A stretch of DNA of 64,000 bases from Flabesymbios commensalis (lineage: Eukaryota; Annelida; Polychaeta; Terebellida; Flabelligeridae), in contig OZ024903.1 of assembly GCA_964017125.1 (NCBI GenBank), positions 61,318,670-61,382,669 of the forward strand, written 5' to 3'. Under the pieces are notes generated by a model, which was given only the letters and a program-made list of their open reading frames with translations, was not told where the DNA came from and did no database searches. Position 1 is the first letter of the stretch. Every line of letters starts with the position of its first letter. Below, in pieces: positions 23,062 to 33,252 of this stretch. Made by a program: the position numbers and the translations under genes.

Positions 23062-23870
23062 CGGAGAAGCCTTCAAATTGGCATTCGTGCAATAGACAAT
23101 ACATGGGGTTTTATGCCACATTTGTGCACAGATAGGCTTAAATGGGACATGCAGGGGAACCTCCCGAGAATGATGAGACGAATGACATGACACTGCCTTC
23201 CAGACTCAAGATTCGAAAATTCGAGCGCTGATGGTCTGAGGCCGAGCACGCACGTCGCTACCGCTCGGTCACGAAGACTCCCCGCGCAGTACACAATATT
23301 GAATATTTACGAGTGAGCGAAGAAGAAACTTTTATTTCTTTGAAACCTGAATGCCAATGCGGGGGACGAACCCGCGATCCCAGACTTTGCATGCAGGCAG
23401 CTTTAACCACTGCAATAAAGACATGGCAATGCCACTCGAGCTAACACCTGCAATCTCTTGGCAAGGTGTGTGTCCTCATGTTCAAATAAGAGCCATCTTT
23501 CACTCATGATATGCAAATTTAAATCCATATGTCTGATTCACTCAGATTTAGATTCAGATTCATTTATTCGATCAAAGAGAGTATATCGTAATATAGGCAG
23601 TGGTATAACTCATATTTTGCAAATGACGTCTTTGTATTTGAAGTTTTGAACCAGAGCATTTTAACCAAACCCTTTCAATAGAGTATATACCGGTACGTGA
23701 AACAAACGCCATTTTATGTGTCGTTTAAATATGTCGCCACAGAGTATTATAATTACAGACGCTTTTTCTGTTTTTGTGATCGGTGACATCCTGATTAAAG
23801 TCAATGCTGTCAATAAGGAAATGAAAAGGTTCCAGGAATCGCTCGGTTGGTCGTGCCTTTTGAGACAATA
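23062..23870. repeat. repeat block, copy 1 (paralogue of 25833-26150)
   Basis: GGAGAAGCCTTCAAATTGGC, GCCACTCGAGCTA, CTTGGCAAGGTGT, CGTTTAAATATGTCGCC, GTGACATCCTGATTAAAGTC and AATGAAAAGGTTCC all recur in order at 25833-26150. This copy additionally holds a SINE (23107-23420) and a ~170-bp segment (about 23488-23655) absent from the other copy. Confidence 0.8.
23107..23420 (-). mobile_element. composite two-tRNA SINE, full length, minus strand
   Basis: On the minus strand: CAGTGGTTAAAGCTGCC (A-box region), GGGTTCGTCCCCC (B box), a linker with AAAGTTTCTTCTTCGCTC, then a second module with TGACCGAGCGGTAGCG and CGCTCGAATTTTCGAATC, then the tail AAGCCTATCTGTGCACAAAT. The order matches the plus-strand copies at 32611 and 35158, but the first module differs. 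ACATGG at 23101 and 23421 is the probable target duplication; the empty allele is seen in the paralogue near 25855. Confidence 0.85.
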
Positions 23871-23874
23871 TCAT

Positions 23875-23974
23875 CAGCAAACACGATATATTGATTCGAT
23901 ATTGTTTTAATGCTTGTCCATCGTCTACGACGCTGGCCCAACATTGAACAAACCTTGGTCTCGTGTTTACTGGG
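23875..23974. mobile_element. palindromic element A
   Basis: CAGCAAACACGATATATTGA to CTTGGTCTCGTGTTTACTGGG, core CATCGTCTACGACGCTGGCC. Right arm shortened. Confidence 0.82.
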
Positions 23975-24189
23975 TCATGACACTTTCACTGGCAGTAACA
24001 ATCGCATCATGAGCTGGAAGTGTTCATACAGTACATGGGCTGGTGGATTCTCTAGTGGAATCCATATAAATGTCCATTTACCACTGATTGGTAATCATCT
24101 AACATTCGGCTAATATTGGGCTTCTGGCCTGCAAACAGACCGGAAAAGTCGATCTGATGCTGGCTAACTACATAACCGCCGCAAGACAC

Positions 24190-24270
24190 TACCTTAGCGT
24201 TAGCTCAACGCCGGACCAACATCTTTGATTCTGGTTCAATTCTGAGTAAACGTTGAGCCAGCGTCTTCTT
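24190..24270. mobile_element. palindromic element A, very decayed
   Basis: GCGTTAGCTCAACGCCGGACC and AACGTTGAGCCAGCGTC are inverted remnants of the family arms. Weak. Confidence 0.35.
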
Positions 24271-24364
24271 TCCGGATACTTTTCTGGGATTGGATTCTGA
24301 TTGGCAGTGATTCGTCTATATTCTCCAGGTATCTCACGACAAACAGTATTATAAAGCCCAGTTT

Positions 24365-24404
24365 GATATCACCAAGGAGGTTAAAAAGAGACCTCCTTGA
24401 TATC
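24365..24404. repeat. hairpin, CCAAGGAGGTT family
   Basis: GATATCACCAAGGAGGT faces ACCTCCTTGATATC around a short A/G loop. A relative lies at 30560. Confidence 0.75.
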
Positions 24405-24537
24405 ACCATCTACAGACCAGTATGGTAGAGCCCCGCCCTAGTTTTTCTTTCGTGTCTTCAGGCTTTCCCTGTGATTGGGGGATTAGCAGAACATAAATAA
24501 CATCGCCCCCTGAGAGATCTTCACGTTCAATGCTCAA

Positions 24538-24647
24538 CCAGCAAACACGAGACGTTGACCCAATGTTTGTTTAATGTTGGGCCAGCGTCGTAGAAGATGG
24601 GCCAATTTAACAGACATTGAACACTCTCCTCAGTCCTGTTCGCTGGG
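24538..24647. mobile_element. palindromic element A, right arm diverged
   Basis: CCAGCAAACACGAGACGTTG and core CCAGCGTCGTAGAAGATGGG are clear. The right end is eroded to GTTCGCTGGG. Confidence 0.82.
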
Positions 24648-24733
24648 CAGCCAGCGGAGCAGTTGCTCAAGATTGGGTTGCGTATCTTCTAAATATGCAA
24701 CGTTATTACTATAAATTCAAATTATAATTCGAA

Positions 24734-24841
24734 CCCGTGAAGCTCGAGACGTTTTCCCGATTTAGTTTAATGTTGGGCCTCCGTCTTTTATGCTGTCCCG
24801 AAATTAAATCAACATTGGGATGACGTTTCGTGTATGCTAGG
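24734..24841. mobile_element. palindromic element A, diverged
   Basis: CCCGTGAAGCTCGAGACGTT to GACGTTTCGTGTATGCTAGG; core CCGTCTTTTATGCTGTCCC is decayed. Confidence 0.7.
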
Positions 24842-25832
24842 ATATGATTAGGATGATGACAGAATAGCTGGATCGATAGTATGATATTCACATTAAGGCC
24901 TGCAGCCACCTGCTCTCGCCGGTCTCTCACACACTTCACAAGAACCGCACTCCCTCTCATCACTGGGGAAATACCACATATTTGCACATCAATGTTTGAT
25001 TAATTTTGGGTCACCATTAACCATATTTAGACAAGTCGAAGTAGATAACCGTGTAATGTAGGCCTATGTATAGATACAGTATGAAATTACCTTTTTTATT
25101 TTGCTCTGTTTAATATTTAGACGATCATTGACATCTGTTCTAAAATGCCGATTTTAGTTATTAGTTTTCACTGCAAAAATGACTCTACAACTTTAACGGG
25201 CGTGTTTAGAATTATTCCTTTTGATATGATATGCTTATTTCCCATTAAACGACATGTATGATGATTGACCTTTTTAAAACATGAGATTAATTGTTGCTTG
25301 TTTTTTTCTATGTTCTAGGTAAGTTGGTGACATGCATAGCTCTATCCCGTGACCCATTGCAGTGATTGACATTTATCAGATAAGTTCAGTTGGAAAAATA
25401 ATGTACATGCCTTTAATAATGCCCGGGTCGCACACAAATTATCCACAACAATTCTTCACCCTCGCGGGTAATTGCGGATAATTGTAGCACTGTGACATGG
25501 TATATATATATATAGGCCTTACCTATAGATACTAGTCACCGACCGTGGCTCATGACAAAAAACGTCTACTTCAGATGGTACATTGCTGAAACGTGGTCGC
25601 GGGACAGTTCCGAAACACTACGCCGTACCTCTAAATTCAACACCAATTTTCTACTTCATTGTCAGTTAACATAGTTAATACAATACATTAAACTGGCTTG
25701 TAGCAGAAATGAAGTAAATACTGCATTCTCTAGATGTATAATGACCTGACGTGACCTAATTAATTGGTTGTGCAAATTAATCTCTCGTTTAGTAATCTAC
25801 GGGATAGTAACTGCCACGGGCGATTAACCAGA

Positions 25833-26150
25833 GAAGCCTTCAAACTGGCAGTACATGCCAATGCCACTCGAGCTATCCACAATCACTTGGCAAGGTTTTA
25901 TGTCCTTATCTTCAAATAAAAGATTGTGTTAACAAACTCTTTTAATTGAGTCTATCACGTATATACGTGGAACAAACGAGATTTCATGCGTCGTTTAAAT
26001 ATTCGGCCATAGAGTAATTACAGAAGTTTTTTTTCTGTTTCTGTGGTCGGTGACATCCTGATTAAAGTCAGTGCAGTCAATAGGAAAATGAAAAGGTTCT
26101 GTAGCAATTCCAGGAATTGCCCGGTCAGTAGGGCCTTTTTCCCCAAGCAC
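25833..26150. repeat. repeat block, copy 2 (paralogue of 23062-23870)
   Basis: Matches copy 1 in order but lacks both the SINE and the ~170-bp internal segment. Near 25855 it reads GGCAGTACATGCCAATGCCACTCG, the SINE-free state of the site. Confidence 0.78.
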
Positions 26151-26234
26151 ACACATTGTATCTACATGTATTCCCCTTCGCTATTCTGGTTTGACAAATC
26201 GATCACAGACGGCATCAACTCAACAATGACATGT

Positions 26235-26366
26235 CTGCAGTGGAGCCTAGCAAACACGATACATTCAAACAATGTTGGTTTGATGTTGGGCCATCGTCTA
26301 CGACGCTGGCCCAACATTAAACCAACATTGCTTGAATGTATCTCGTTTTGCTGGGCTCCACTGCAG
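26235..26366. mobile_element. palindromic element A, intact, with extended palindrome
   Basis: CTAGCAAACACGATACATTC to GAATGTATCTCGTTTTGCTGGG, core CATCGTCTACGACGCTGGCC. Both arms carry GATACATTCAA instead of GAGACGTTGAC. The palindrome continues about 12 bp past the family ends (CTGCAGTGGAGC / GCTCCACTGCAG). Confidence 0.92.
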
Positions 26367-26407
26367 TTTAAATAGTATCCACAACATCGTATTGACATAC
26401 TTACCTT

Positions 26408-26514
26408 CAGCAAACGCGAGATATTGATCCGATGTTGGTTCAATGTTGGTCCACCGTCTGCGACTCTGGACCAACATTGTACAAACAGAGATTCAACGTC
26501 TCGTGCTCGCTGGG
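26408..26514. mobile_element. palindromic element A
   Basis: CAGCAAACGCGAGATATTGA to CAACGTCTCGTGCTCGCTGGG; core CACCGTCTGCGACTCTGGACC. Confidence 0.85.
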
Positions 26515-27011
26515 TTCACGTCGCAGATAAGACGTCAGATGTTGAAGATAGTTGTGTGGGTAACTTCTAACTAATCGAGACGGCTGACCAAACGCTGTGT
26601 TTTTGTTTAAATGATACCGTAGTCGATTGTCTAGCATTAAAACAACTTTATATTAGGGATGTTACATCCGATCGTCTCGAACCGGTGATCACATCAATAA
26701 CTATACTATTGACGTGGTAAGAGACCCCTAATGTTTTTGTTTTGACCATATTATTGAGCTCACAAAGAACACCAATTTAAGTCGATATTGTGATAGCGGC
26801 CTGAAACGATTTACTACTAATAATTATTATTATTCAAGTCAATGCCTGGATATAATCACTGATAATCTACCTGTTATTAAGTCAAGACTAAGAGTAGACC
26901 ATTAGATTTTACAGCATGGGAAATGTACCAAGTGTGACATCGTATGATAATATGATAATACTATGATTCAGCGAGTAAACCGACTATATCGCCAACATAT
27001 TCATTTAAACG

Positions 27012-27260
27012 TTAACCCTTTCAGCGCGGGGATCGTCTTTATACGTCAGAATCTGACGTCTACAGACGTCAGATGCGGACGTATAAAGACGATTTCCGCA
27101 CTGAACAAATTAAAATATTTATAATGGCCGTAGATCCATAACATAGGTATTAAAATGAGCTCAGGAAAAGCTAACTAAGACATTAATGATGATTTCAAAT
27201 TGAAAAAACCCTTTGGTCTACATGGTGTATACAAGAATATTTCAGCATTTTAAGGGTTGA
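27012..27260. mobile_element. piggyBac-type MITE, family B
   Basis: TTAACCCTTTCAGCGCGGGG to TTTAAGGGTTGA. Terminal hairpin (27023-27101) pairs CGTCTTTATACGTC with GACGTATAAAGACG. The other end carries the conserved body (CATAACATAGGTATT, AAACCCTTTGGTCTACATGG). Opposite orientation to 8998. Confidence 0.85.
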
Positions 27261-27576
27261 TACACTTCCCGGTATTTATATATTACTGAAACCAAGGGAC
27301 GCTAATTTGTATCTGATACACTGTCCCTAGATTGCGTCAGTTCCGATTTGATCGCGTGGGTGGATTAATATTGCTAATTTAATTCGCTATAATAAGACTC
27401 ATCGATTTATCACCGGAAGCAGTGCGGGGCTTGAGGGGCACAGGTGGTATTATTATCATAATTATAGCGAATGTAATTATCGGATTATTGCCTAATACGT
27501 GTTAGGTGTGAACATTCGAAACAAAATATTAGCAGTAAGATGTTCACTGAACATATATTATGCGTGTGTCATTGGC

Positions 27577-27611
27577 GGGTATATCCTTGGATATGAAAGA
27601 GTGATTCTGCT
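27577..27611. repeat. half of the GAAAGGGTGTATCTGCC palindrome
   Basis: GGCGGGTATATCCTTGGATATGAAAGAGTG matches one arm of the perfect palindrome at 50744. Confidence 0.55.
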
Positions 27612-28286
27612 AACAAGTAACAAGTAATTTATTCTGAAAATATCCAAAGGAACAAACAGAAAATTGTATGCCAGATGAGCATGCGTGGTAACAATACATT
27701 CAAATTATATACATAGGTGACTACCAATATATTATATTATAATGATTAAATTGTACATAATTAACACTTTTCTGATTAGTTATACATTTCACATATGTAC
27801 ACAGGTCTCGTAATTCGACTTCGTTGTGTACATTCATTAACATCTCGAACTTGCGACTGTTCGGTGCACGAGAGTAAAAACGATTTATTGAGCGTTATTG
27901 TTTATCTTTGAAGTGTGAGCATTTGAACAAGTAATATACTTCGCCTCCCACTTCCACATAGCAATATGTACAAATTATGTCTTCTCGTTAAACCCCATTA
28001 CGACAACCTGCTTCAATCGGAAGCGTGTGGTTTCTACACCTAAATCTAGTCATCGATACACGCTGAGCATAATGCAGGATCGTTAAATATTTTTCTGGTT
28101 TCAATGAACTGAAGACTTGAAAATTATGCAGTTAAAACATTGACTACTTTGGTTCACCTGAGACGACCATTTCTGAAAAAAATGGTCTTTTAGGTTTTGT
28201 TTTATTTTTAATTTAAAACATTCCAACTGCATGGGATGACTTAACTTTCCTAGATGCCTGGAAAGCCACAACCTTCTACAATATCT

Positions 28287-28530
28287 TTAACCCTTTAACC
28301 GCCAAATTATTCAATTTGAATTTTCACTCACTTGAAGTTGTGTCTCGCTGACGCGATCCACAACTTTAAGTGAGTGAAAAGTATTCAGATTTGACAAAAT
28401 GGAGGTCAACTCTTTTCAAATCTTGCTGGTTGATGTCACATTTTATCTTTAACATATTTAAAATGTGGTGCTTTATGGGCTAATAAAAAATGAAAACCCG
28501 AATATATGCGGCGCCGGCGGTTAAAGGGTA
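28287..28530. mobile_element. piggyBac-type MITE, family C, inverted
   Basis: TTAACCCTTTAACCGCC to GGCGGTTAAAGGGTA. Hairpin (28328-28381) CACTCACTTGAAGTTGTG / CACAACTTTAAGTGAGTG around CTCGCTGACGCGATC. ATAATTTT and GGAGGTCAACTCTTTTC body shared with 13022 in reverse. Confidence 0.88.
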
Positions 28531-28597
28531 TGGCTTTTATCACTCGAGATTTAAAAAATATTAGCCTTTTACAGTTTAAATAAAAATCGAAATAAAA

Positions 28598-28900
28598 GTG
28601 TTGATAGTTCTGGCGTATTGCATGGTTTGGACAGGTTTGCCAACAACTAACATCACCATCCTACACTGCGCGCCCAGCAGCAGAGGAGTGACGCCTAACT
28701 CTCCTAAAACCATATTTGTAAATGTTGACTTATTAACCATGTTAACTGATAAAATATATTTACAAAATCTTATAATACAAATTCTCAACAATAGACCCAT
28801 ACCTTACGTCCATAAAGCAATACGGGTTTTACTGAAGAATCAAAAAGATGAAGCTAGACGTCGATTGGAAGCTGCAACCGACGGCTTTTACATGTTTTAG
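28598..28900 (+). other. 100-codon open frame, unassigned
   Basis: The least repeat-like open frame in the window. The C-terminal half is hydrophilic and charged (LLKNQKDEARRRLEAATDG) after a mixed N-terminal part. It overlaps no recognised transposon, but I see no domain, no splice context I can defend and no homologue I recognise. It could be a chance frame or part of an exon. I do not call it a gene. Confidence 0.2.
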
Positions 28901-28972
28901 GAGTGACAAAGTGGCAGATACACTCTTTTATTGTCAAGGTGACGACATGTATGTAATCACACGGTAACGTTT
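28898..28972. repeat. GTGGCAGATACAC repeat, partial
   Basis: GTGGCAGATACACTCTTTTA followed by CAAGGTGACGACATGTATGTAATCAC. The right part recurs at 30019-30045, and the left part is one arm of the 50744 palindrome. Confidence 0.55.
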
Positions 28973-29197
28973 GCTAAGCGTACAATGAGTTCACGGACCG
29001 TACATTCCTCTAACGTGTCTTTAATCATTCAAATCAAATCGCGCTCCTCCCCCAGTAATGGAAATTAACTGCGATCATATAAGCACTCAGTTAGTATCTG
29101 AAATACCCTGATTATCGCTCATCGTGATAAATCTGCTATAATTTTATATTTATATGTTTACATTATCTCAACACAGATTAGCATGACATGTGGTTTA

Positions 29198-29199
<2 letters not shown>

Positions 29200-29257
<58 letters not shown>

Positions 29258-29321
29258 CATTCATTCATTCATTCATTCATTCATTCATTCATTCATTCAT
29301 TCATTCATTCATTCATTCATT
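29200..29321. repeat. compound microsatellite (GATT)n then (ATTC)n
   Basis: About 14 TGAT units (to ~29256) switch directly to about 16 TCAT units (to 29321). Confidence 0.97.
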
Positions 29322-29478
29322 GATTTTGGCCGATGAAAACGGATTTGTGTCTTAACCGAGATTAAGAATGGGATATTACGTGTATTTAAAAAATGGTGTA
29401 TATGGTATTTCGTTCCCGGGTTTTTACCTGTCCCAATATTGCATGATAATCTGATAATCCTAACGTACATGTTATCAG

Positions 29479-29600
29479 TTTATGTGGCTTAATCAGGTTA
29501 TGTGGCTCAATAAGGTTATGTGGCTTAATCAGGTTATGTGTCTTAATAAGGTTATGTGGCTTAAGGTGTTAAACCTTGAGCCACAGAACCTGATTAAGGT
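29479..29600. repeat. 18-bp minisatellite closed by an inverted unit
   Basis: Five units of TTATGTGGCTTAATCAGG (18 bp, with CAATAAGG variants) end at about 29565. An oppositely oriented unit, CCTTGAGCCACAGAACCTGATTAAGG, follows at 29573-29598. Confidence 0.85.
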
Positions 29601-29943
29601 ACACATATTTGGGTAAGACCATCGTGATGTATGTACATGTGTAACATTGTGGCAGTTTATTTTCCTTGGGTCCTATACTACGAGGCACACCTTGGTATTT
29701 ATATGAATAAATACAATGTAGTTTTAAATCACCGATGTTGTGAGAGGTGTCCTATTTCACTGTTTGCAATAATGCAACGCTGTTTATTTTATGATATCTG
29801 TATAAGCTTCATCAACATGATCAACATCAAGATATAAGGCTAGTTTTATATACATGTGTATAATGGCATACAATGGTAATGTATCTGTGTCGTAACGATC
29901 GCAACAGGTTGAAGCACGTACTCCCCCGTGTGTCACTCGTGAC

Positions 29944-30045
29944 TGGCGGTATTGAAGGGTGTATCTGCAACTTCACACTCTTTCATATCCAAGGTGACGA
30001 TATACATTGTATGTAATCACAACTCATAATGTTACCATATACTCG
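29944..30045. repeat. GAAAGGGTGTATCTGCC palindrome, decayed copy
   Basis: GGCGGTATTGAAGGGTGTATCTGCAACTTCACACTCTTTCATATCCAAGG is a shrunken version of the 50744 palindrome. The right flank TGTATGTAATCACAA is shared with 28930. Confidence 0.65.
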
Positions 30046-30559
30046 GCTGCACCATAGCAACCAGAGGGGGAAGTAACACCATATATTCAGAGCTCCAGAT
30101 AATTTTTTGATTTGAGGAGTATTTCACTCATTGAAATGGATGACGAGGAGTGAAATATGATGAAAAAATAAACAAGTCTGAGTATTTTTCACAAGTAACA
30201 ACATGAAAGCTTTATTGATTACTTTTCTTACCCTCACTCATTCTCAGGTCACATAGTTCTACTCACATACAAAATACAACAATCGTTTCATTTTTCTGTT
30301 TCCTTTTACTTTGATGGGTATTTTAATAGTTTTTGTGGGTAATGTTACTCCCTAAGATTTTCTATCAATGAGTATTTGCTGTTTTTACATGCGTATTTTA
30401 CGCATATACGCATGTTATCTGGAGCACAATTTTATATATTTCTCACACTTTAAATGTTGCCGTCGGTTGTTATTTCTATATTTTGTCATGTTATTTTATC
30501 AACCCTTGAGGCTCCAAGTCTGGTCAATAGACTGCTGTGTGATATCAATGTCTTGTGTG

Positions 30560-30596
30560 ATACCAAGGAGGTTATAAATATAACCTTCTTGGTAAT
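30560..30596. repeat. hairpin, CCAAGGAGGTT family
   Basis: ATACCAAGGAGGTTAT faces ATAACCTTCTTGGTAAT across a 3-base loop. Confidence 0.75.
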
Positions 30597-30609
30597 ACTT
30601 GGTAATGAT

Positions 30610-30724
30610 CCAGCCAACACGAGACGCTGATCATGCTGACCCAATGTTGCTTTAATGTCGGCCCATCGTCTTCGACGCTGGACCAACATTAAACCAACAT
30701 TGGGTGAGCGCCTCGTGTTTGCTC
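30610..30724. mobile_element. palindromic element A
   Basis: CCAGCCAACACGAGACGCTGA to GCGCCTCGTGTTTGCTCG; core CATCGTCTTCGACGCTGGACC; arms CCCAATGTTG / CAACATTGGG. Confidence 0.88.
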
Positions 30725-30978
30725 GAGACGCACCAGCAGCAGTAAAGAACAGCACACCCATTGACACGTACCTCCCGCGTCTTGAATAACATTATTATCT
30801 CAAGTACAGGTTGATCATTCTCACCTCACTCAGGAAATCACTGTCAAATCTAACAGTGTGGTACACACATCTGCGTGTTTAGTTACATGTTATTGCTGGG
30901 CACAGCGTGTGTCATGTAGTTACATGTAGCAAGATCTGACAGCTAAATATCTGGGAAACATCAACGTAGACATGGTAG

Positions 30979-31062
30979 ACGTGAGATCCAGTGCTGGTAT
31001 AATGTTGGGCGAGCGTCGCAGACTGTGGCCCAACTTTATTTCAACACTGGGTTAGCGACACT
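30979..31062. mobile_element. palindromic element A, ends eroded
   Basis: GACGTGAGATCCAGTGCTGG and CAACACTGGGTTAGCG with core GAGCGTCGCAGACTGTGGCCC. Both arms carry CAGTGCTGG/CAACACTGG changes. Confidence 0.72.
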
Positions 31063-31151
31063 GGTGCCTGCACTTTAGTTGTAACACCACGTTATGCTAT
31101 TTAAGGAAGCATTTGAGAACAGCTCGGATTCAATATATTAGCCCTCGACCC

Positions 31152-31398
31152 TTAACTCTTATAGCGCGGGGATAGACTTTAGTCGTCAGAATCTGACGTC
31201 TGTAGACGTCAGATTCTGACGACTAAAGTCTATCCCCGCCTTCTAAGAGTAAACATATTTATAATGATTGTAGACCCATAACATAGGTATTCAAATGAAT
31301 CAGAAAGGGCTAACTAAGACATTTATGATGATTTCAAATTAATTAAAACCCTTTAGTCTCCACGGTTAAGAAAAATTATTCCGCGCTTTAAGGGTTAA
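31152..31398. mobile_element. piggyBac-type MITE, family B
   Basis: TTAACTCTTATAGCGCGGGG to GCTTTAAGGGTTAA. Hairpin (31165-31240) GACTTTAGTCGTCAGAATCT / AGATTCTGACGACTAAAGTC. Its right TTAA is also the left TTAA of the next element. Confidence 0.87.
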
Positions 31399-31630
31399 CG
31401 TGCTGAATTATTTTTATATATGGACCGAAAAACCAAGATTTTTTTCAATTTGAAATCATCATAAATGCCTTAGTTAGCTCTTTCTGATTCATTTGAAGAC
31501 CTATGTTATGGGTCCACGACGAGTTACTGTATAACTATTTTAATTCTCACAGTGCGTGGATCGACTTTAGACGTCAGAATCTGACGTCTACAGACGTGTC
31601 TAAAGGTGATCCCCGCGCTGTAAGGGTTAA
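31395..31630. mobile_element. piggyBac-type MITE, family B, opposite orientation
   Basis: TTAACGTGCTGAAT (eroded left end) to GCTGTAAGGGTTAA. Conserved body (CAATTTGAAATCATCATAAA, ATTTGAAGACCTATGTTATGGG) leads into a shortened hairpin (31553-31620). Confidence 0.85.
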
Positions 31631-31713
31631 AGCTCTAAGCACCATTATAGTTGTTAAATCTGTTTTATCAGCCGATCAAATCACTGTTATTATATTGGGA
31701 ATGAAATGAGTGT

Positions 31714-31962
31714 TTAACCCTTACAACGCGGGGATCGACTTTAGTCGTCAGAATCTGACGTCTACAGACGTCAGATTCTGACGGCTAAAGTCTATCCCCG
31801 CGTTGTAAGAGTAAAAATATTTCTAATGGCCTGAAACCCATAACATAGGTATTCGAATGAATCAGAAAGAGCTAACTAAGACATTTATGATGCTTTCGAA
31901 TTGAATAAAACCCTTTGATCTCCATGTTTTATATACAAAATATTCAGCGCTTTAAGGGCTAG
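31714..31962. mobile_element. piggyBac-type MITE, family B
   Basis: TTAACCCTTACAACGCGGGG to GCGCTTTAAGGGCTAG. Hairpin (31727-31802) GACTTTAGTCGTCAGAATCT with its complement; body CCATAACATAGGTATTCGAA. Confidence 0.87.
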
Positions 31963-32004
31963 ACATCAATATGGTCCCTAATTAAACAAAGATATGAGTA
32001 ATTT

Positions 32005-32096
32005 TTAACCCACTTGAAGTTGTGGGTCGCGGCAGCGAGACACAACTTCAAGTGGGTGAAAATTTAAATTATTTTATTCAGCGGTTAAAGGGTTAA
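32005..32096. mobile_element. piggyBac-type MITE, family C, short form
   Basis: TTAACCCACTTGAAGTTGTG opens directly into the hairpin (loop GGTCGCGGCAGCGAGA) and the element ends GCGGTTAAAGGGTTAA. The body found in full-length copies is absent. Confidence 0.75.
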
Positions 32097-32610
32097 TTAA
32101 GTTTCATGCGCGTGATTTGTGCCAGATAAACGTCCCGAGAAAGGATGTGCATTTTGGCATTTTACCACACTTTAAATATTGGCTCAAAATAGAGAAATCA
32201 CTGTGACGATAATTGAAGAATTGAGTATAGCAATTGAGTATAGCACCGTGATTCATGCTATCGTGATGAAAACACCATGCTATTATCAGATTATAACACA
32301 ATCATGTAACCATATGTATATCAGCTGTTTGAACTTTAACCTTATCTGATAACCTTATGTATATATGTTTCACAATACTGAAAACGCATTTAATCACTTC
32401 AGGAAGCTGTTTCCTTCCTGTGTGTATAGAACGACGGCATTTTATGAAGGATTTTTTACGAGGACTTTGCAGATTTCTAATATACTCGACAAGCTGTAGA
32501 CTACCATCGAATTTTTAAAGCTATATAGGTGGATAATCGAGTCCGGTTTATCCGATATATATATAAGGTTATCTTACAAGTACATTTTCTATTTTGTCAT
32601 AAGTTAAGAT

Positions 32611-32917
32611 GGGCGGGGGCCCTAGGGTAGTGGTTAGCACCGCTGCCTTTCACGCCAGAGTCCGGGGTTCGGTTCCCGGTCTCGGCGGTTTGAAAGAAAC
32701 AAAATTGTTTCTTCCCCATCCACGTGTGAAAGTAAATATTATGGGGAGCCTCCGTGACCGAGAGGTAGCGTGCTCGGCCTCAGACCGCCAGGGCTCGAAT
32801 TTCGAATCCTGTGTCTGGAGGACAGTGTCATCTCAATCATCTCACCATCCTCAGGAGGTTCTCCTGGCCCAGTTTAGCCTATATGTGCACAAAGGTGGCC
32901 TAAAGCCCGATTCATTT
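32611..32917 (+). mobile_element. composite two-tRNA SINE, full length
   Basis: First module resembles tRNA-Glu: TAGTGGTTAGCACCG (A-box region, from 32628), the anticodon-loop-like CTTTCAC and GGGGTTCGGTTCCCGG (B box, ~32664). A ~65-bp linker with GAAAGAAACAAAATTGTTTC follows. Second module: TGACCGAGAGGTAGCGTGC (32755) and GGCTCGAATTTCGAATCC (~32792). Tail GTTTAGCCTATATGTGCACA. Perfect 13-bp target duplication CATAAGTTAAGAT at 32598 and 32918. RNA polymerase III transcription is implied by the boxes. A 110-codon open frame across it is a by-product. Confidence 0.93.
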
Positions 32918-33188
32918 CATAAGTTAAGATCGGAGATATAATCTAGAAAAATGCCATGTGATTATTTAATTACCTGTTAGTTGAGCAATTTAGTTATTGG
33001 GTAAAAATACGTATAGGCCTATGGAATGTGAACTTTTGCCCCGATTCTCGTCATGCAGGTTTATCTGAGTCCATAATTATAATCGGATGTCCACTATACA
33101 TGTAACAGAGACCTGTGATATTATTAGTGTTGCTGGGGGTAAATTCAGATAATCTATTTTATCCGTCCACTGCTGTATTCAGTGGTTT

Positions 33189-33252
33189 CCCACTGGGCAC
33201 ATGATGTTGTTGTGACGTTGAATCAACGTCAATGACGTTGATTTAACGTCGC
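33189..33252. mobile_element. inverted-repeat element end, CACTGGGCACATGATG type
   Basis: CCCACTGGGCACATGATGTTG followed by alternating ACGTTGAATCAACGT and ACGTTGATTTAACGT palindromes. Resembles one end of a MITE; the partner end is not visible. Confidence 0.45.

Noticed and set aside
24365-24404. Bacterial-type terminator hairpin
   Set aside because: Animal-type sequence context and a relative at 30560 show it is an interspersed hairpin repeat.
28598-28900. Candidate coding exon
   Set aside because: No domain recognised, no supported splice sites, and 100 codons is within chance for 64 kb; kept only as an unassigned open frame.
32611-32690. A tRNA-Glu gene
   Set aside because: The A and B boxes and the CTTTCAC loop are present, but the acceptor stem does not pair and the segment is fixed to a longer SINE body found in several copies.
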